A stretch of 64,000 bases of DNA from Crossiella sp. S99.2 (GCF_023094165.1 NZ_JALMDK010000002.1:819541-883540); one strand, 5' to 3'. Positions 27,429 through 40,200 are shown, counted from the stretch's first letter. Translations and numbers: made by a program. Notes: generated from the letters alone by a model not told the origin.

Positions 27429-27508
27429 CCCCGTGCGTCATGATGCTGGATTTTCGTGTCCGAGTGACCACATGAACACCTGTAGTGCGCAGGCAAGCTA
27501 CTTTTTTG

Positions 27509-27591
27509 TGTCCGAGGGGGGACTTGAACCCCCACCCCCTTTCGGGGACTAGCACCTCAAGCTAGCGCGTCTGCCATTCCGCCACCCGGAC
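27509..27591 (-). tRNA. tRNA-Leu (anticodon GAG)
   Basis: The minus strand folds as a class II tRNA. The 7-bp acceptor stem runs from GTCCGGG (27591-27585) to CTCGGAC (27516-27510), with discriminator A at 27509. The anticodon stem is CTAGC/GCTAG with loop TTGAGGT, a variable arm is formed by CCCC...GGGG, and the T-arm contains GGTTCAAGTCC. GAG reads CUC/CUU. The 3' CCA is not encoded. Confidence 0.95.
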
Positions 27592-27740
27592 CGGTGGAAG
27601 GACCCCGTTGACCAGCGTCAGCGGGCTCCGTCCCGCCCAGCCTAGCGCACCCCCTCCATCACCCCCGCCACGGGGCGCTCCGACCGGGTTTCCCGCGTGG
27701 TGGGCTGGGGGTTGTCGGGGGTGGTGGTTACCCTCGCGCC

Positions 27741-28538
27741 GTGCTGACCGTCTCCACCGTCAATGTCAACGGCCTGCGGGCCGCCGCCAAGAAGGGCTTC
27801 CTGCCCTGGCTCGCTGCCACCAGCGCCCAGGTGGTGTGTTTGCAGGAGGTGCGGGCTGAGCCGGGGCAGTTGACCGAGGAGGTGCGGGAACCCGAGGGCT
27901 GGCATGTGGTGCACGCGCACAGCGAGCTGAAGGGGCGGGCCGGGGTGTCGTTGCTGACCCGGGAGCAGCCTTCGGCGGTGCGGATTGGGTTCGGGGTGGC
28001 CGAGTTTGATCGCAGTGGGCGTTATGCCGAGGTGGATCTGCCTGGGCTCACCGTTGGCAGCCTCTACCTGCCCAGTGGTGATGTCGGGACCGAGCGCCAG
28101 GAGGAGAAGGAGCGGTTCATGGCCGGCTTCCTGCCTTACCTGATCGAGCGCCGGGAGAAGGCCGCGGCCGAGGGGCGGGAGGTGCTGGTCTGTGGGGACT
28201 GGAACATCGCGCACCAGGAGATCGATCTCAAGAACTGGAAGAGCAACCAGAAGGAGTCCGGGTTCCTGCCTGAGGAACGGGCCTGGCTGGGGCGGGTGCT
28301 GGGCGAGGGCGGCTATGTGGACGTGCACCGCGCGCTCCAGCCCGAGGGGCCTGGGCCGTACACCTGGTGGTCCTACCGCGGCAAGGCATACGACAACGAC
28401 TCGGGCTGGCGGATCGACTACCACCTGGCCACCGCCGGACTGGCCGGGCGCGCCCGGACCGCGGTGGTCGAGCGGGCCGCGACCTACGCCGAGCGCTGGT
28501 CCGACCACTCGCCCGTCACGGTGACCTACGCCGCCTGA
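27741..28538 (+). CDS. xth: Exodeoxyribonuclease III
   Basis: A 265-residue member of the exonuclease III/AP endonuclease family, which cleaves DNA 5' of abasic sites in base excision repair. Visible active-site segments are 'STVNVNGLRAA', 'VVCLQEVRA' (metal-binding Glu), 'LYLPSGD', 'VLVCGDWNIAHQEIDL' (Asp/Asn), 'SGWRIDYHLA' and the terminal 'RWSDHSPVTVTY' with the catalytic Asp-His pair. GTG 27741 is preceded 6 nt upstream by TACCCT, without an RBS, so a leaderless transcript is likely. Confidence 0.95.
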   Translation: MLTVSTVNVNGLRAAAKKGFLPWLAATSAQVVCLQEVRAEPGQLTEEVREPEGWHVVHAHSELKGRAGVSLLTREQPSAVRIGFGVAEFDRSGRYAEVDLPGLTVGSLYLPSGDVGTERQEEKERFMAGFLPYLIERREKAAAEGREVLVCGDWNIAHQEIDLKNWKSNQKESGFLPEERAWLGRVLGEGGYVDVHRALQPEGPGPYTWWSYRGKAYDNDSGWRIDYHLATAGLAGRARTAVVERAATYAERWSDHSPVTVTYAA

Positions 28539-28661
28539 TCCCAGCCGCGTCGCATCGGGACTCCCTGGTTTCTTATTCCCGAATTCTCGGTGATATTTGG
28601 TACGACGCCCTCGGCCCGCGCGTCGTTCCCTCCGGTCACCACCGGTGCCTAGGCTGCTGTG

Positions 28662-31163
28662 GTGACCGCGGATGATCAGCGACCCAGTCCATCGGCGATC
28701 CGGCGCGCGCTTCGGCGGGCCCGGGACGGCGTCAGCCTGGACGCGGCGGAGGCGGCGGTGCTGCTGGCCGCGCGGGACGAGGAGTTCGAGCAGTTGCTGG
28801 CCGCCGCGGCGACCGTGCGGGACGCGCATCTGCGGGCCGAGGGCCGCGAGGGCCTGGTCACCTACAGCCGCAAGGTGTTCATCCCGCTGACCCGGTTGTG
28901 CCGGGACCGCTGTCACTACTGCACCTTCGTCACCGTCCCGCACCGGGTGCCCGGCGCCTACCTCGAACGCGAGGAGGTGCTCGAGATCGCCCGCCAGGGC
29001 GCGGCCATGGGCTGCAAGGAAGCCCTCTTCACCCTGGGCGATCGGCCGGAGGAGCGCTGGCCGCAGGCCAAGGAGTGGCTGGACGAACGCGGTTATTCCT
29101 CCACTGTGGACTATGTCCGCGCCTGCGCGATCGCGGTGCTGGAGGAGACCGGGCTGCTGCCGCACCTCAACCCTGGCGTGCTGAGCTGGGAGGAACTCCA
29201 GCGGCTCAAGCCGGTCGCGCCCAGCATGGGCATGATGCTGGAGACCACCGCGACCCGGCTGTGGAGCGAGCCGGGCGGCCCGCACTACGGCTCGCCGGAC
29301 AAGGAGCCCGCGGTCCGGCTGCGTTCGATCACCGACGCCGGCCGGGTCGGCGTGCCGTTCACCACCGGCATCCTGATCGGCATTGGCGAGAATCTCACTG
29401 AGCGCGCCGAATCTTTGCTCGCGATCCGCCAGATCGCCCGGCAATACGGGCACATCCAAGAGATCATCGTGCAGAACTTCCTGGCCAAGCCGGGCACCGC
29501 GATGATGCACGCGCCCGACGCCGATCTGCGCGAGCTGGCCGCCACCGTCGCGGTCGCCCGGCTGCTGATGCCGTCGGGGGTGAGCGTGCAGGCGCCGCCG
29601 AACCTGGTCGGCAACGAGCACCTGCTGATGCTGCGGGCCGGTATCGACGACTGGGGCGGCGTGTCCCCGCTGACCGCCGACCACGTCAACCCGGAGAAGC
29701 CCTGGCCGCAGATCGAATCGCTGGCCGCGACCACAGCCGAGGCCGGGTTCACCCTGGTCGAGCGGCTGACCGCGTACCCGAAGTTCGTCCGCCAGGGTCA
29801 GCCCTGGTTCGACGTCCGGGTGCTGCCGCACATCACCGCGCTGGCCCAGCCGGGCGGGCTGGCCGACATGGCCGCGCCCGTTGTCGGGCACGAGTGGCAG
29901 GAGCCGGACGGCGGACTGGCCGGCACCGGCCGGGTGGACCTGCACACCAGCATCGACACCGAGGGCCGCACCGGGGACCGCCGCAGCGACTTCGACTCCG
30001 TCTACGGCGACTGGGACGAGCTGCGCAGCCAGGCCGGTGGCGCGGTCACCCCGGAGCGGCTGGACGAGGACGTGCGGGCCGGCTTACGGCTGGCCGAGTC
30101 CGATCCGGCCGCGCTGCTGGAGGAGCGCAACGCCGCCGCCGCGCTGGCCCTGTTCACCGCGGATGGACCGGCGCTGGAGACCATGACCAGGCTGGCCGAC
30201 CAGCTGCGCGCCGAGGTGATCGGCGCGGACGTCACCTACGTGGTCAACCGCAACATCAACTTCTCCAACGTCTGCTACGTCGGCTGCCGCTTCTGCGCCT
30301 TCGCCCAGCGGGAACGCGACGCGGACGCCTTCCGGCTCAGCCCGGAGCAGGTCGCCGACCGGGCCGAGGAAGCCTGGAACGAGGGCGCCACCGAGATCTG
30401 CATGCAGGGCGGCATCGACCCGGAAATCCCGGTCACCGGCTACGCCGACCTGGTGCGCGCGATCAAGGCGCGGGTGCCCGGCATGCACGTGCACGCGTTC
30501 AGCCCGATGGAGATCGTCAGCGGCGCGACCAAGGCCGGGGTCAGCATCGCGGAGTGGCTGACCGAGCTGCGCGACGCCGGGCTGGACACCATCCCCGGCA
30601 CCGCCGCGGAGATCCTCGACGACGAGGTCCGCTGGGTGCTGACCAAGGGCAAGCTGCCCACCGCGACCTGGCTGGAAGTGGTCGGCACCGCGCACAAACT
30701 GGGCATCCGCTCCAGCTCCACGATGATGTACGGCCACGTCGACCACCCGGGGCACTGGCTCGGGCACCTGCGCACGCTGGCCAGGCTGCAGGACGAGACC
30801 GGCGGCTTCACCGAGTTCGTGCCGTTGCCCTTCGTGCACCGCAACGCGCCGATCTACCTCGCCGGGGTGGCCCGTCCCGGCCCGACCCGGCGGGACAACC
30901 GGGCCGTGCACGCGATGGCCCGGCTGGCTCTGCACGGGCGAATCCGCAACATCCAGTGCTCCTGGGTCAAGCTCGGCGACGAGGGCACCGCGGACGTGCT
31001 CACCGGCGGCGCGAACGATCTCGGCGGCACCCTGATGGAGGAGACGATCAGCCGTATGGCCGGGTCAGAGCATGGTTCGGCCCGCACTGTCCAGCAGCTT
31101 CACTCGATCGCGGCCGCGGTGCACCGGCCCGCGCGAGAGCGCACTACCACGTATGCCCAGTAG
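28662..31163 (+). CDS. fbiC: FbiC, bifunctional 7,8-didemethyl-8-hydroxy-5-deazariboflavin (FO) synthase
   Basis: An 833-residue fusion of CofG and CofH, two radical-SAM enzymes that make FO, the chromophore of coenzyme F420, from tyrosine and a riboflavin precursor. The first [4Fe-4S] motif is Cys80-x3-Cys84-x2-Cys87 ('CRDRCHYC'), the second Cys538-x3-Cys542-x2-Cys545 ('CYVGCRFC'). The fused form is the usual actinobacterial arrangement. Two GTG codons (28659, 28662) are possible starts; TAGGCT at 28650-28655 lies 6 nt before the second, favouring 28662 and a leaderless message. No other F420 gene is adjacent. Confidence 0.96.
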   Translation: MTADDQRPSPSAIRRALRRARDGVSLDAAEAAVLLAARDEEFEQLLAAAATVRDAHLRAEGREGLVTYSRKVFIPLTRLCRDRCHYCTFVTVPHRVPGAYLEREEVLEIARQGAAMGCKEALFTLGDRPEERWPQAKEWLDERGYSSTVDYVRACAIAVLEETGLLPHLNPGVLSWEELQRLKPVAPSMGMMLETTATRLWSEPGGPHYGSPDKEPAVRLRSITDAGRVGVPFTTGILIGIGENLTERAESLLAIRQIARQYGHIQEIIVQNFLAKPGTAMMHAPDADLRELAATVAVARLLMPSGVSVQAPPNLVGNEHLLMLRAGIDDWGGVSPLTADHVNPEKPWPQIESLAATTAEAGFTLVERLTAYPKFVRQGQPWFDVRVLPHITALAQPGGLADMAAPVVGHEWQEPDGGLAGTGRVDLHTSIDTEGRTGDRRSDFDSVYGDWDELRSQAGGAVTPERLDEDVRAGLRLAESDPAALLEERNAAAALALFTADGPALETMTRLADQLRAEVIGADVTYVVNRNINFSNVCYVGCRFCAFAQRERDADAFRLSPEQVADRAEEAWNEGATEICMQGGIDPEIPVTGYADLVRAIKARVPGMHVHAFSPMEIVSGATKAGVSIAEWLTELRDAGLDTIPGTAAEILDDEVRWVLTKGKLPTATWLEVVGTAHKLGIRSSSTMMYGHVDHPGHWLGHLRTLARLQDETGGFTEFVPLPFVHRNAPIYLAGVARPGPTRRDNRAVHAMARLALHGRIRNIQCSWVKLGDEGTADVLTGGANDLGGTLMEETISRMAGSEHGSARTVQQLHSIAAAVHRPARERTTTYAQ

Positions 31164-31314
31164 ATGATCAAGTAGCCGGGTGAAAGCGGGTTGTCACCGG
31201 CCCGCTACTCTGCCTCACGTAACGAAGGTGCAACCGGCGGCAAATATGAGCGGGTTGACACGTTCGGTAGCTTTTCCCCGCAGAACCACAGGTACCCTCA
31301 CTCGAACGGGTTAA

Positions 31315-32664
<1,350 letters not shown>

Positions 32665-32726
32665 CACTGCGCCGTGCGGGTGAGTTGATCAGGCGAATGG
32701 CGGCTCACCCCGGTTAGCGTTTCGGG

Positions 32727-33752
32727 GTGAGCACCGAGAAGCCGTCCTGGTTCGCCAGGCAGCGGGAGCGATTCCCCTGGCTGGATCACCTCGTCCGGGC
32801 CGGCGGGCGGTACCAGGAGCGCTACGGCGACCACTACGCGGCCGCGATCACCTACTTCAGCGTGCTCTCGCTGGTGCCGGTGCTCATGGTCGCCTTCGCC
32901 GCGGCCGGTCTGGTGCTCTCCGGCAACACCGAGCTGCTGGACCAGGCCAAGGCCGAGCTGGCCGCCGCGGTGCCGGACAAGGCGCTCAGCGACACGCTGA
33001 CCAGGGCCGTGCAGCAGGCGATCGACCAGCGGTACGCGGTCGGCATCATCGGTCTCGCGGTCGCGCTGTACTCCGGCGTCGGCTGGATGACCAACCTGCG
33101 CGACGCGATCACCGCGCAGTGGGGTCAGGCCCGCGAGGAGCTGCCGCTGCTGCGCACCTACCTGGTCGACTTCCTGTCCCTGATCGGCCTTGGCCTGGCG
33201 CTGGTGGTCAGTTTCGGGCTGACCACGCTGGCCCAGGGCTTCGCCGAGGACCTGCTCGACCTCGTCGGCCTGCACAACCAGGGCCTGCCCAGGGTGCTGT
33301 TCCTCGGCTTGGCCGTGCTGCTGTCGGTGGTGGCCAACTTCGGCGTGTTCCTCTGGGTGCTGGCCTGGCTGCCGCGCAAGCGGGTCAGCGCCCGCAGCGC
33401 GCTCAAGGGCGCGCTGGCCGCGGCCATCGGCTTCGAGCTGCTCAAGCAGGTCGGCGGCATCTACCTGCGCAGCATCAGCGCCAGTCCGGCAGGTGCGGCC
33501 TTCGGCTCGCTGCTGGGTCTGCTGGTCTTCATCTACCTGGTCTCCCGCTTCCTGCTCTTCGTCACCGCCTGGACCGCCACCGCGCGGGACAACCTGGCCG
33601 CGGAGCCGATCCAGCCACCGCCGCCCGCGGTGATCCGGCCGGTGGTGGAGGTGCGCGGCGGACCCGCGCCCCGGCAGACCGCGGCACTGCTGGGCATCGG
33701 CGCGGCCGTCGGACTGCTGCTGCGCGGCCTGTTCCGCTCCCGGCGGGACTGA
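32727..33752 (+). CDS. YihY/BrkB-family membrane protein
   Basis: A 341-residue inner-membrane protein of the YihY/BrkB (formerly 'ribonuclease BN') family with six helices. Typical segments are 'YGDHYAAAITYFSVLSLVPVLMV', 'YSGVGWMTNLRDAITAQWG' and 'GAAFGSLLGLLVFIYLVSRFLLFVTAW'. The C-terminal 60 residues are Pro-rich and cytosolic. Members are thought to act in transport or envelope integrity but the function is not settled. TAGCGT (32715-32720) lies 6 nt before GTG 32727, so the gene has its own leaderless promoter despite following trpS closely. Confidence 0.9.
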   Translation: MSTEKPSWFARQRERFPWLDHLVRAGGRYQERYGDHYAAAITYFSVLSLVPVLMVAFAAAGLVLSGNTELLDQAKAELAAAVPDKALSDTLTRAVQQAIDQRYAVGIIGLAVALYSGVGWMTNLRDAITAQWGQAREELPLLRTYLVDFLSLIGLGLALVVSFGLTTLAQGFAEDLLDLVGLHNQGLPRVLFLGLAVLLSVVANFGVFLWVLAWLPRKRVSARSALKGALAAAIGFELLKQVGGIYLRSISASPAGAAFGSLLGLLVFIYLVSRFLLFVTAWTATARDNLAAEPIQPPPPAVIRPVVEVRGGPAPRQTAALLGIGAAVGLLLRGLFRSRRD

Positions 33753-33774
33753 AACAGGCCGGAGCGGCGGCCCG

Positions 33775-34926
33775 TCAGCGGCTGGCGTTGAGCCGGGCGG
33801 CCTGGCGGGTCAGGTGGGCGACCTCGGCCAGGTTGGTCGCCTGATGGGCGGCCTCGGCGTAGAGCCGGGCCGCCGTGGCCAGATCGCCGTCCCGCTCGTG
33901 CAGGTAGGCCGCTACCGCGGTGTAACGCGGCAGCGAGCCGTCCAGCGCGGCCAAGGCCGCCAGTCCGGCCCGCGGTCCGTCGGCCTCGCCAACGGCCACC
34001 GCCCGGTTGAGCCGGACAACCGGGCTGTCGGTCAGCTGGGCGAGTTCGTCGTACCACTCCACGATCTGCACCCAGTCGGTCTCCGCGGCGGCGGGCGCGT
34101 CGGCGTGCAGGGCCGCGATGGCCGCCTGGGCCTGGAACTCGCCCAGCCGGTCCCTGGCCAGCGCCGCCTGCAGGATGGCCACACCCTCGGCGATCAGGGT
34201 GGTGTCCCACCGGGTGCGGTCCTGCTCGGCCAGCGGCACCAGCTCGCCCTCCGGCGTGGTCCGGGCGGCGCGCCGGGCGTGGTGCAGCAGCATCAGCGCG
34301 AGCAGCCCGGCCACCTCGGGGTGGTCGATGGCGGCCACGAGCTGCCGGGTGAGCCGGATGGCCTCGGCGGCGAGGTCGACGTCGCCGGAGTAGCCCTCGT
34401 TGAAGACCAGGTAGAGCACCCGCAGCACGGTGGCCACGTCGCCGGACTGGTCGAAACGCACCTCGGCGACAGTGCGCTTGGCCCGGCTGATCCGCTGCGC
34501 CATGGTCGCCTCGGGCACCAGGTATGCCTGGGCGATCTGGCGGGTGGTCAGCCCGCCCACGGCGCGCAGGGTGAGCGCGACCGCGGAGGAGGGCGTCAGC
34601 GACGGGTGCGTGCACAGGAAGTAGAGCTGGAGCGTGTCGTCCGTCGCGGGTGCCGGACCGGGCGCGGGTTCCTCCTCGACCAGGTCTTCCCGCCGCCTGC
34701 GGGCGGTCTCGGCCCTGGTCGCGTCCAGGAACTTGCGCCAGGCCACGGTGACCAGCCAGCCCTTGGGATCCCGCGGCTCCTCCGCCGGCCAGACCCGGAG
34801 CGCCTCGACCAGGGCGTCCTGCACGGCATCCTCGGCCGCCGCGAAATCCGCTCCGCGGCGGACGAGGATGCCGAGTACTCCCGGGGTGAGGCTACGGAGC
34901 AGGACCTCGTTCAGCACCGAGGTCAT
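33775..34926 (-). CDS. ECF42-group RNA polymerase sigma factor with C-terminal TPR-like extension
   Basis: A 383-residue sigma factor. Region 2 ('VLGILVRRGADFAAAEDAVQDALVEALRVWP', 'GWLVTVAWRKFLDATR') and region 4 ('ALTLRAVGGLTTRQIAQAYLVPEATMAQRISRAKRTV') are clear. The long C-terminal part, with 'VLYLVFNEGYSGD' and helical TPR-type repeats ('DSPVVRLNRAVAVGEADGPRAGLAAL'), is the DUF6596/ECF42 hallmark. In this group the extension, rather than an anti-sigma factor, is thought to control activity. ATG 34926 overlaps the stop of the DGPF gene by 4 nt. The operon carries its own ECF42-type promoter. Confidence 0.93.
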   Translation of the reverse strand: MTSVLNEVLLRSLTPGVLGILVRRGADFAAAEDAVQDALVEALRVWPAEEPRDPKGWLVTVAWRKFLDATRAETARRRREDLVEEEPAPGPAPATDDTLQLYFLCTHPSLTPSSAVALTLRAVGGLTTRQIAQAYLVPEATMAQRISRAKRTVAEVRFDQSGDVATVLRVLYLVFNEGYSGDVDLAAEAIRLTRQLVAAIDHPEVAGLLALMLLHHARRAARTTPEGELVPLAEQDRTRWDTTLIAEGVAILQAALARDRLGEFQAQAAIAALHADAPAAAETDWVQIVEWYDELAQLTDSPVVRLNRAVAVGEADGPRAGLAALAALDGSLPRYTAVAAYLHERDGDLATAARLYAEAAHQATNLAEVAHLTRQAARLNASR

Positions 34927-35330
34927 TCGGTGATGGTCGGCGGCACGCCGTGGAACGGGCGCACCTCGAGCCACTCGTGGATCGGCTTGCCGCCGGCCCC
35001 TGGCGCGGCGGACAGCTCACCGGCCAGTTCGATGGCCCGCTGCTGGCTGTCGACGTCGATCACCATCCAGCCCGCGATGAGGTCCTTGGTCTCGGCGAAC
35101 GGGCCGTCGGTGACCGGCGGGCGTCCCTCGCCGCCGTACTGGACCCACAGGCCCTCGGGGGCCAGCGCCTGGCCGTCGACGTACTCGCCGGTCTTGGTCA
35201 GCCGGTCCGCGAAGTCCTGCATGTACTGGATGTGGGCCGAGATCTCTGCCGGGGTCCACTGGTCCATGGGCACGTCGTTGACCGCAGCCGGGGCGCCGCT
35301 GTAGTGCTTGAGCAGCAGGTACTTGGCCAT
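34923..35330 (-). CDS. DGPF/YCII-domain protein, ECF42 partner
   Basis: A 135-residue protein of the YCII-related (DGPF) superfamily; the name-giving motif is in 'PPVTDGPFAETKDLIAGWMVIDVDS'. Proteins of this type are the standard genomic partners and targets of ECF42 sigma factors; their biochemical activity is unknown. AAGGAG precedes the ATG at 35330. It is the first gene of the two-gene unit and overlaps the sigma gene by 4 nt, so the pair should be made in a fixed ratio. Confidence 0.93.
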   Translation of the reverse strand: MAKYLLLKHYSGAPAAVNDVPMDQWTPAEISAHIQYMQDFADRLTKTGEYVDGQALAPEGLWVQYGGEGRPPVTDGPFAETKDLIAGWMVIDVDSQQRAIELAGELSAAPGAGGKPIHEWLEVRPFHGVPPTITE

Positions 35331-35382
35331 TGTGGTTCTCCTTGGTGCTGGTGCGACCCAGTGTGGTCGCTTTCACGGCAGG

Positions 35383-35409
35383 GACGGAGCAGGCCGCGGG
35401 ATCTCGACA
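35383..35409 (-). promoter_or_regulatory. Predicted ECF42-dependent promoter
   Basis: On the minus strand TGTCGA (35409-35404) is followed after exactly 17 bp by CGTC (35386-35383). This matches the reported ECF42 promoter pattern (TGTCGA at -35, CG(A/T)C at -10). The start site would be near 35375, about 45 nt before the DGPF ATG. Confidence 0.75.
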
Positions 35410-35476
35410 TCACCGCCCAAGATTTCTCAGATTTTCTTCGCCGAACCCCCTGAGCTGCGGAAGAGCCCGGAAAAGC

Positions 35477-35514
35477 ACGATGCCGCCCTCCCGGCGTGGG
35501 GAGGGCGGCATCGT
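35477..35514 (-). terminator. Rho-independent terminator of the D,D-carboxypeptidase gene
   Basis: A perfect 16-bp stem (35477-35492 with 35499-35514) and a 6-nt loop lie 24 nt past the gene end. On the minus strand it is followed by GCTTTTCC. Confidence 0.85.
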
Positions 35515-35538
35515 CACGTTGACGTCGCTGCGGGCCGC

Positions 35539-36861
35539 TCAGACGGCCGCGGCGGCCGCTCGTGCCCGGGCCGCCGCCTTCGCCCGCTTCTTCCGGACGT
35601 AGAGGAAGGCGAAGATGATCACGAACACGCCGGCCGCGATGGTCAGCGGCAGGCCCACGTTGCCGAAGGGGGTGACCGCGGCGGCGGAGGGGTTCTCCGG
35701 GGCGGTGATGCCGCCGTTGCCGTCCTGCTTGGCCTGGGCCGCGCCGCCGTCACCGCTGGCCGCGGTCTCCGCGGGGGCCCGCTCCACCAGCTGGCCGACC
35801 GGCTCCGAGGCCGCCTTGACGCTGTAGCCGTAGTCCAGCAGCTTGGCCGCCTGGGTGTAGACCGACTGGGCGCCGATCTTCTCCGCCCTGATCAGCACCG
35901 CGACCAGCCGGCGGCCGCCCTTCTCCGCCGCGCCGATGAAGGTGTGCCTGGCGTCGTCGGTGAAGCCGGTCTTGCCGCCCAGCGCGCCGGTGTACAGGGC
36001 CAGCAGCTGGTTGTCGTTGCTGACCTTGAAGGCCGGCTTGTTGCCGTAGCCGGGGAAGTTGAAGGACTTGGTGGCGACCGCCTTGGCGATCTCCGGGTTC
36101 TTCAGCGCGGCCTTGAAGATGACCGCCTGGTCGTAGGCCGAGGTGGACATCCCGGGGCCGTCCAGGCCGGAGGGGGTGGCCGCCCGGGTGTCCAGCGCGC
36201 CGAGCTGGCGGGCGAGCTGGTTCATCTTGCGCACCGTCTCGTCCACGCCGCCGAGCTTGCGGGCCAGCGCGTGCGCCGCGTCGTTGCCCGAGTCCAGCAT
36301 CATGCCGGTGATCAGGTCCTTGACGGTGTACTTGCCGCCGACCCCGACCCCGACCTTGCTGCCCTCCTGCTCGGTGTCCGCCTTCTCCCCGACGATCACT
36401 GTCGAGGGGTCCAGCTCCTTGAGCGCGACCAGCGCGGTCAGCACCTTGATGATGGAGGCAGGGCGGTGCCGGGCGTGCGGGTCCTTGGCCGCGATGATCG
36501 CGCCTGAGTTCAGGTCCGCGACCACCCAGGACTGGGCGTTGAGCAGGTTCGGGCCCGGCGGCGCCGGAGCACCGCTGGGGGTGATCACGCCGCAGTCGTA
36601 GAGCCGCGAGCCGCCGACCGGCTTGGCCGGGACCGGCAGCGGGCCGGGCGCGGTCTTACCGGGTTTGGGCTGCTCGGACATGTCCACCGCGGGCGGCGGA
36701 ATGCTGCGGTCCTGACAGGAGGCGGACGGACTCGACGAGGTCGGCGTCGTGGTCTGCGACGGCTGGGCCAGCACGACCGGAGCGCTCAGCACCGCGGCAG
36801 CCAGCAGCGCGCAGACAGAGGCGACCAGCGCCGTTGCGGGGCGGTGGGCGGTAGATGGCAC
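35539..36861 (-). CDS. D-alanyl-D-alanine carboxypeptidase (DacA/PBP5-like, S11 family)
   Basis: A 440-residue penicillin-binding enzyme that trims the terminal D-Ala of peptidoglycan stem peptides. It has a signal peptide, a Pro/Ser-rich linker, the SxxK motif in 'RHRPASIIKVLTA', SGN in 'MMLDSGNDAAHAL' and KTG in 'GALGGKTGFTDDA'. A C-terminal membrane anchor ('LPLTIAAGVFVIIFAFLYV') is followed by a basic tail ('RKKRAKAAARARAAAA'). The Thr/Ser/Pro-rich N-terminal region could be O-mannosylated (inference). The start is chosen for the signal peptide. Confidence 0.94.
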   Translation of the reverse strand: MPSTAHRPATALVASVCALLAAAVLSAPVVLAQPSQTTTPTSSSPSASCQDRSIPPPAVDMSEQPKPGKTAPGPLPVPAKPVGGSRLYDCGVITPSGAPAPPGPNLLNAQSWVVADLNSGAIIAAKDPHARHRPASIIKVLTALVALKELDPSTVIVGEKADTEQEGSKVGVGVGGKYTVKDLITGMMLDSGNDAAHALARKLGGVDETVRKMNQLARQLGALDTRAATPSGLDGPGMSTSAYDQAVIFKAALKNPEIAKAVATKSFNFPGYGNKPAFKVSNDNQLLALYTGALGGKTGFTDDARHTFIGAAEKGGRRLVAVLIRAEKIGAQSVYTQAAKLLDYGYSVKAASEPVGQLVERAPAETAASGDGGAAQAKQDGNGGITAPENPSAAAVTPFGNVGLPLTIAAGVFVIIFAFLYVRKKRAKAAARARAAAAAV

Positions 36862-36921
36862 AAGGGCAGGCTAGCCACCCCGGCCCGGGAACGGTATTCG
36901 GCCCACCGGAATACTGCGGTG

Positions 36922-37167
36922 GTGATCCTGTCCCGCCGTGCCTCGCTGTTCCTGCTGGCCTTCGCGCTCTGGAGCTGGTGGATCTGGCCGACGTTCCTGG
37001 TGAACATCTCCCGGGACGCCCGTTCCTGGGCCGCCGACGGCTCCCCGACCGGCTTCTTCACCGTGCACCTGGTGCTGGTCATCACGTCGCTGGTGCTCGG
37101 AACTGTGATCGGCGTCATGGGGTGGCGCGGCTTCCGTGCCATACGTAGGCAGACTACGGCATGCTGA
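36922..37167 (+). CDS. Small two-helix membrane protein, conserved in actinobacteria
   Basis: An 81-residue protein with two membrane helices ('LFLLAFALWSWWIWPTFLV' and 'VHLVLVITSLVLGTVIGVMGW') joined by a charged loop ('NISRDARSWAADGSPTGFF') and a basic C-terminus ('RGFRAIRRQ'). Similar proteins of unknown function occur in other Pseudonocardiales as I recall. Start uncertain between adjacent GTG codons at 36919 and 36922; longer upstream extensions have no hydrophobic or conserved content. It is divergent from the carboxypeptidase gene by about 60 bp. Confidence 0.7.
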   Translation: MILSRRASLFLLAFALWSWWIWPTFLVNISRDARSWAADGSPTGFFTVHLVLVITSLVLGTVIGVMGWRGFRAIRRQTTAC

Positions 37168-37210
37168 TCTGAAGAACTGCTGAATTCTTCCCACCACGAA
37201 GGAGACCGCC

Positions 37211-37558
37211 GTGGAGTTCGTGCGGCTTGTCCTGATCTTCCTGCACCTGCTCGGCATGGCGATGCTGGTCGGGATGATCCTGCTCCAGCTCAAGACGGCC
37301 AAGGACGGCCCGCTGAACAAGGGCTGGCTGCACGGCGTGCTGTTGCAGCTGGTCACCGGGGTCGCGCTGGTCGGCATCGCCTACCCGCTCGGCAAGGACG
37401 TGGACAACATCAAGATCGGCGTGAAGCTGCTGGTCCTGATCGCCATCGGCGCCGTCGTCGCGGCCAACCTGAGCAAACAGAAGATCGCCGGCTGGCTCGT
37501 CCCCACCCTGGCCGCCCTCACCGTCCTCAACGTCGGCGTAGCCGTCTTCTGGCGCTGA
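37211..37558 (+). CDS. Four-helix integral membrane protein of unknown function
   Basis: A 115-residue protein that is almost entirely membrane-embedded: helices near residues 3-25, 42-60, 70-87 and 94-113. It has a conserved-looking His in 'LIFLHLLGMAMLVGMIL' and 'LHGVLLQLVTG', spaced as in small heme-binding or copper-resistance-like membrane proteins, though that is only suggestive. GTG 37211 is preceded by AAGGAG at good spacing, so the start is firm. It lies 43 nt after the preceding small membrane protein gene and the two may form an operon. Confidence 0.75.
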   Translation: MEFVRLVLIFLHLLGMAMLVGMILLQLKTAKDGPLNKGWLHGVLLQLVTGVALVGIAYPLGKDVDNIKIGVKLLVLIAIGAVVAANLSKQKIAGWLVPTLAALTVLNVGVAVFWR

Positions 37559-37581
37559 CCTCGCCGACCCCGCGCGCCCAG

Positions 37582-37637
37582 TTGGGCCAACTGGTACGAC
37601 ACATTGGCCCAACTGGGCGTACCAGTTGGGCCAATGT
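37582..37637. repeat. Dispersed palindromic element, copy A (bidirectional terminator)
   Basis: The convergent gap after the small membrane gene and sdhB holds TTGGGCCAACTGGTACG (37582-37598) and its near-inverse CGTACCAGTTGGGCCAA (37618-37634). Within it is a perfect 16-bp stem, 37601-37616 with 37622-37637, loop 5 nt. The same units recur at 48309-48369 in another convergent gap. Confidence 0.8.
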
Positions 37638-37652
37638 GGTTTGAGCTGTGGG

Positions 37653-38434
37653 TCAGCGGCGGAAGAGCAGTGCGCGCTTCACTTCCTGGATCGCCTTGGT
37701 CACCTGGATCCCGCGCGGGCAGGCGTCCGTGCAGTTGAACGTGGTCCGGCAGCGCCAGACACCGTCGACATCGTTGAGGATGTCCAGCCGCTCCTCGGCC
37801 GCCTCATCCCGGCTGTCGAAGATGAACCGGTGCGCGTTCACGATCGCGGCGGGCCCGAAGTACGAGCCCTCCACCCAGTACACCGGGCAGCTCGTGGTGC
37901 AGCAGGCGCACAGGATGCACTTGGTGGTGTCGTCGAAGCGTTCGCGGTCGGCCGCGGACTGGATGCGTTCCTTGGACGGGTCCTGGCCGTAGTTGATCAG
38001 GTACGGCTTGACCGCCCGGAAGGCCTCGAAGAAGGGCTCCATGTCCACCAGGAGGTCCTTCTCGGCCTGCAGGCCCTTGATCGGCTCCAGGGTGATCGTG
38101 GTCGGCTTGCCCTTCTTCGCCATCAGGTCCTTGACCAGGACCTTGCAGGCCAGCCGGTTCACGCCGTTGATCCGCATCGCGTCCGAGCCGCAGACGCCGT
38201 GCGCGCAGGAGCGGCGGAAGGTCAGCGAGCCGTCGACGTACCACTTCACGTAGTGCAGCAGGTTGAGCACCCGGTCGGTGGGCAGCGCGGGCACCGAGAA
38301 GGACTCCCAGCGCGGCTCCGCGTCGGTCTCCGGGGTGAAACGCCGGATCCGGACGGTGACGAGCGTGGACCCCTCGGGGGCGGGGGGAAGGGCGCCGCGG
38401 GAACCCGCCGCGGGGGCCTCAGCAGTCGCGGTCA

Positions 38435-38435
<1 letters not shown>
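37653..38435 (-). CDS. sdhB: Succinate dehydrogenase iron-sulfur subunit
   Basis: A 260-residue subunit carrying the three Fe-S clusters of complex II. The [2Fe-2S] site is 'RRSCAHGVCGSDAMRINGVNRLAC', and the [4Fe-4S]/[3Fe-4S] ligands are in 'CILCACCTTSCPVYW' and 'CRTTFNCTDACPRGI'. The N-terminus is extended by about 25 Ala/Pro-rich residues. Its ATG shares one base with the sdhA stop (TGATG at 38435), so translation is coupled. It is the last gene of sdhCDAB. Confidence 0.97.
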
Positions 38436-40186
<1,751 letters not shown>

Positions 40187-40200
40187 GGTGGGAGCCTCGC

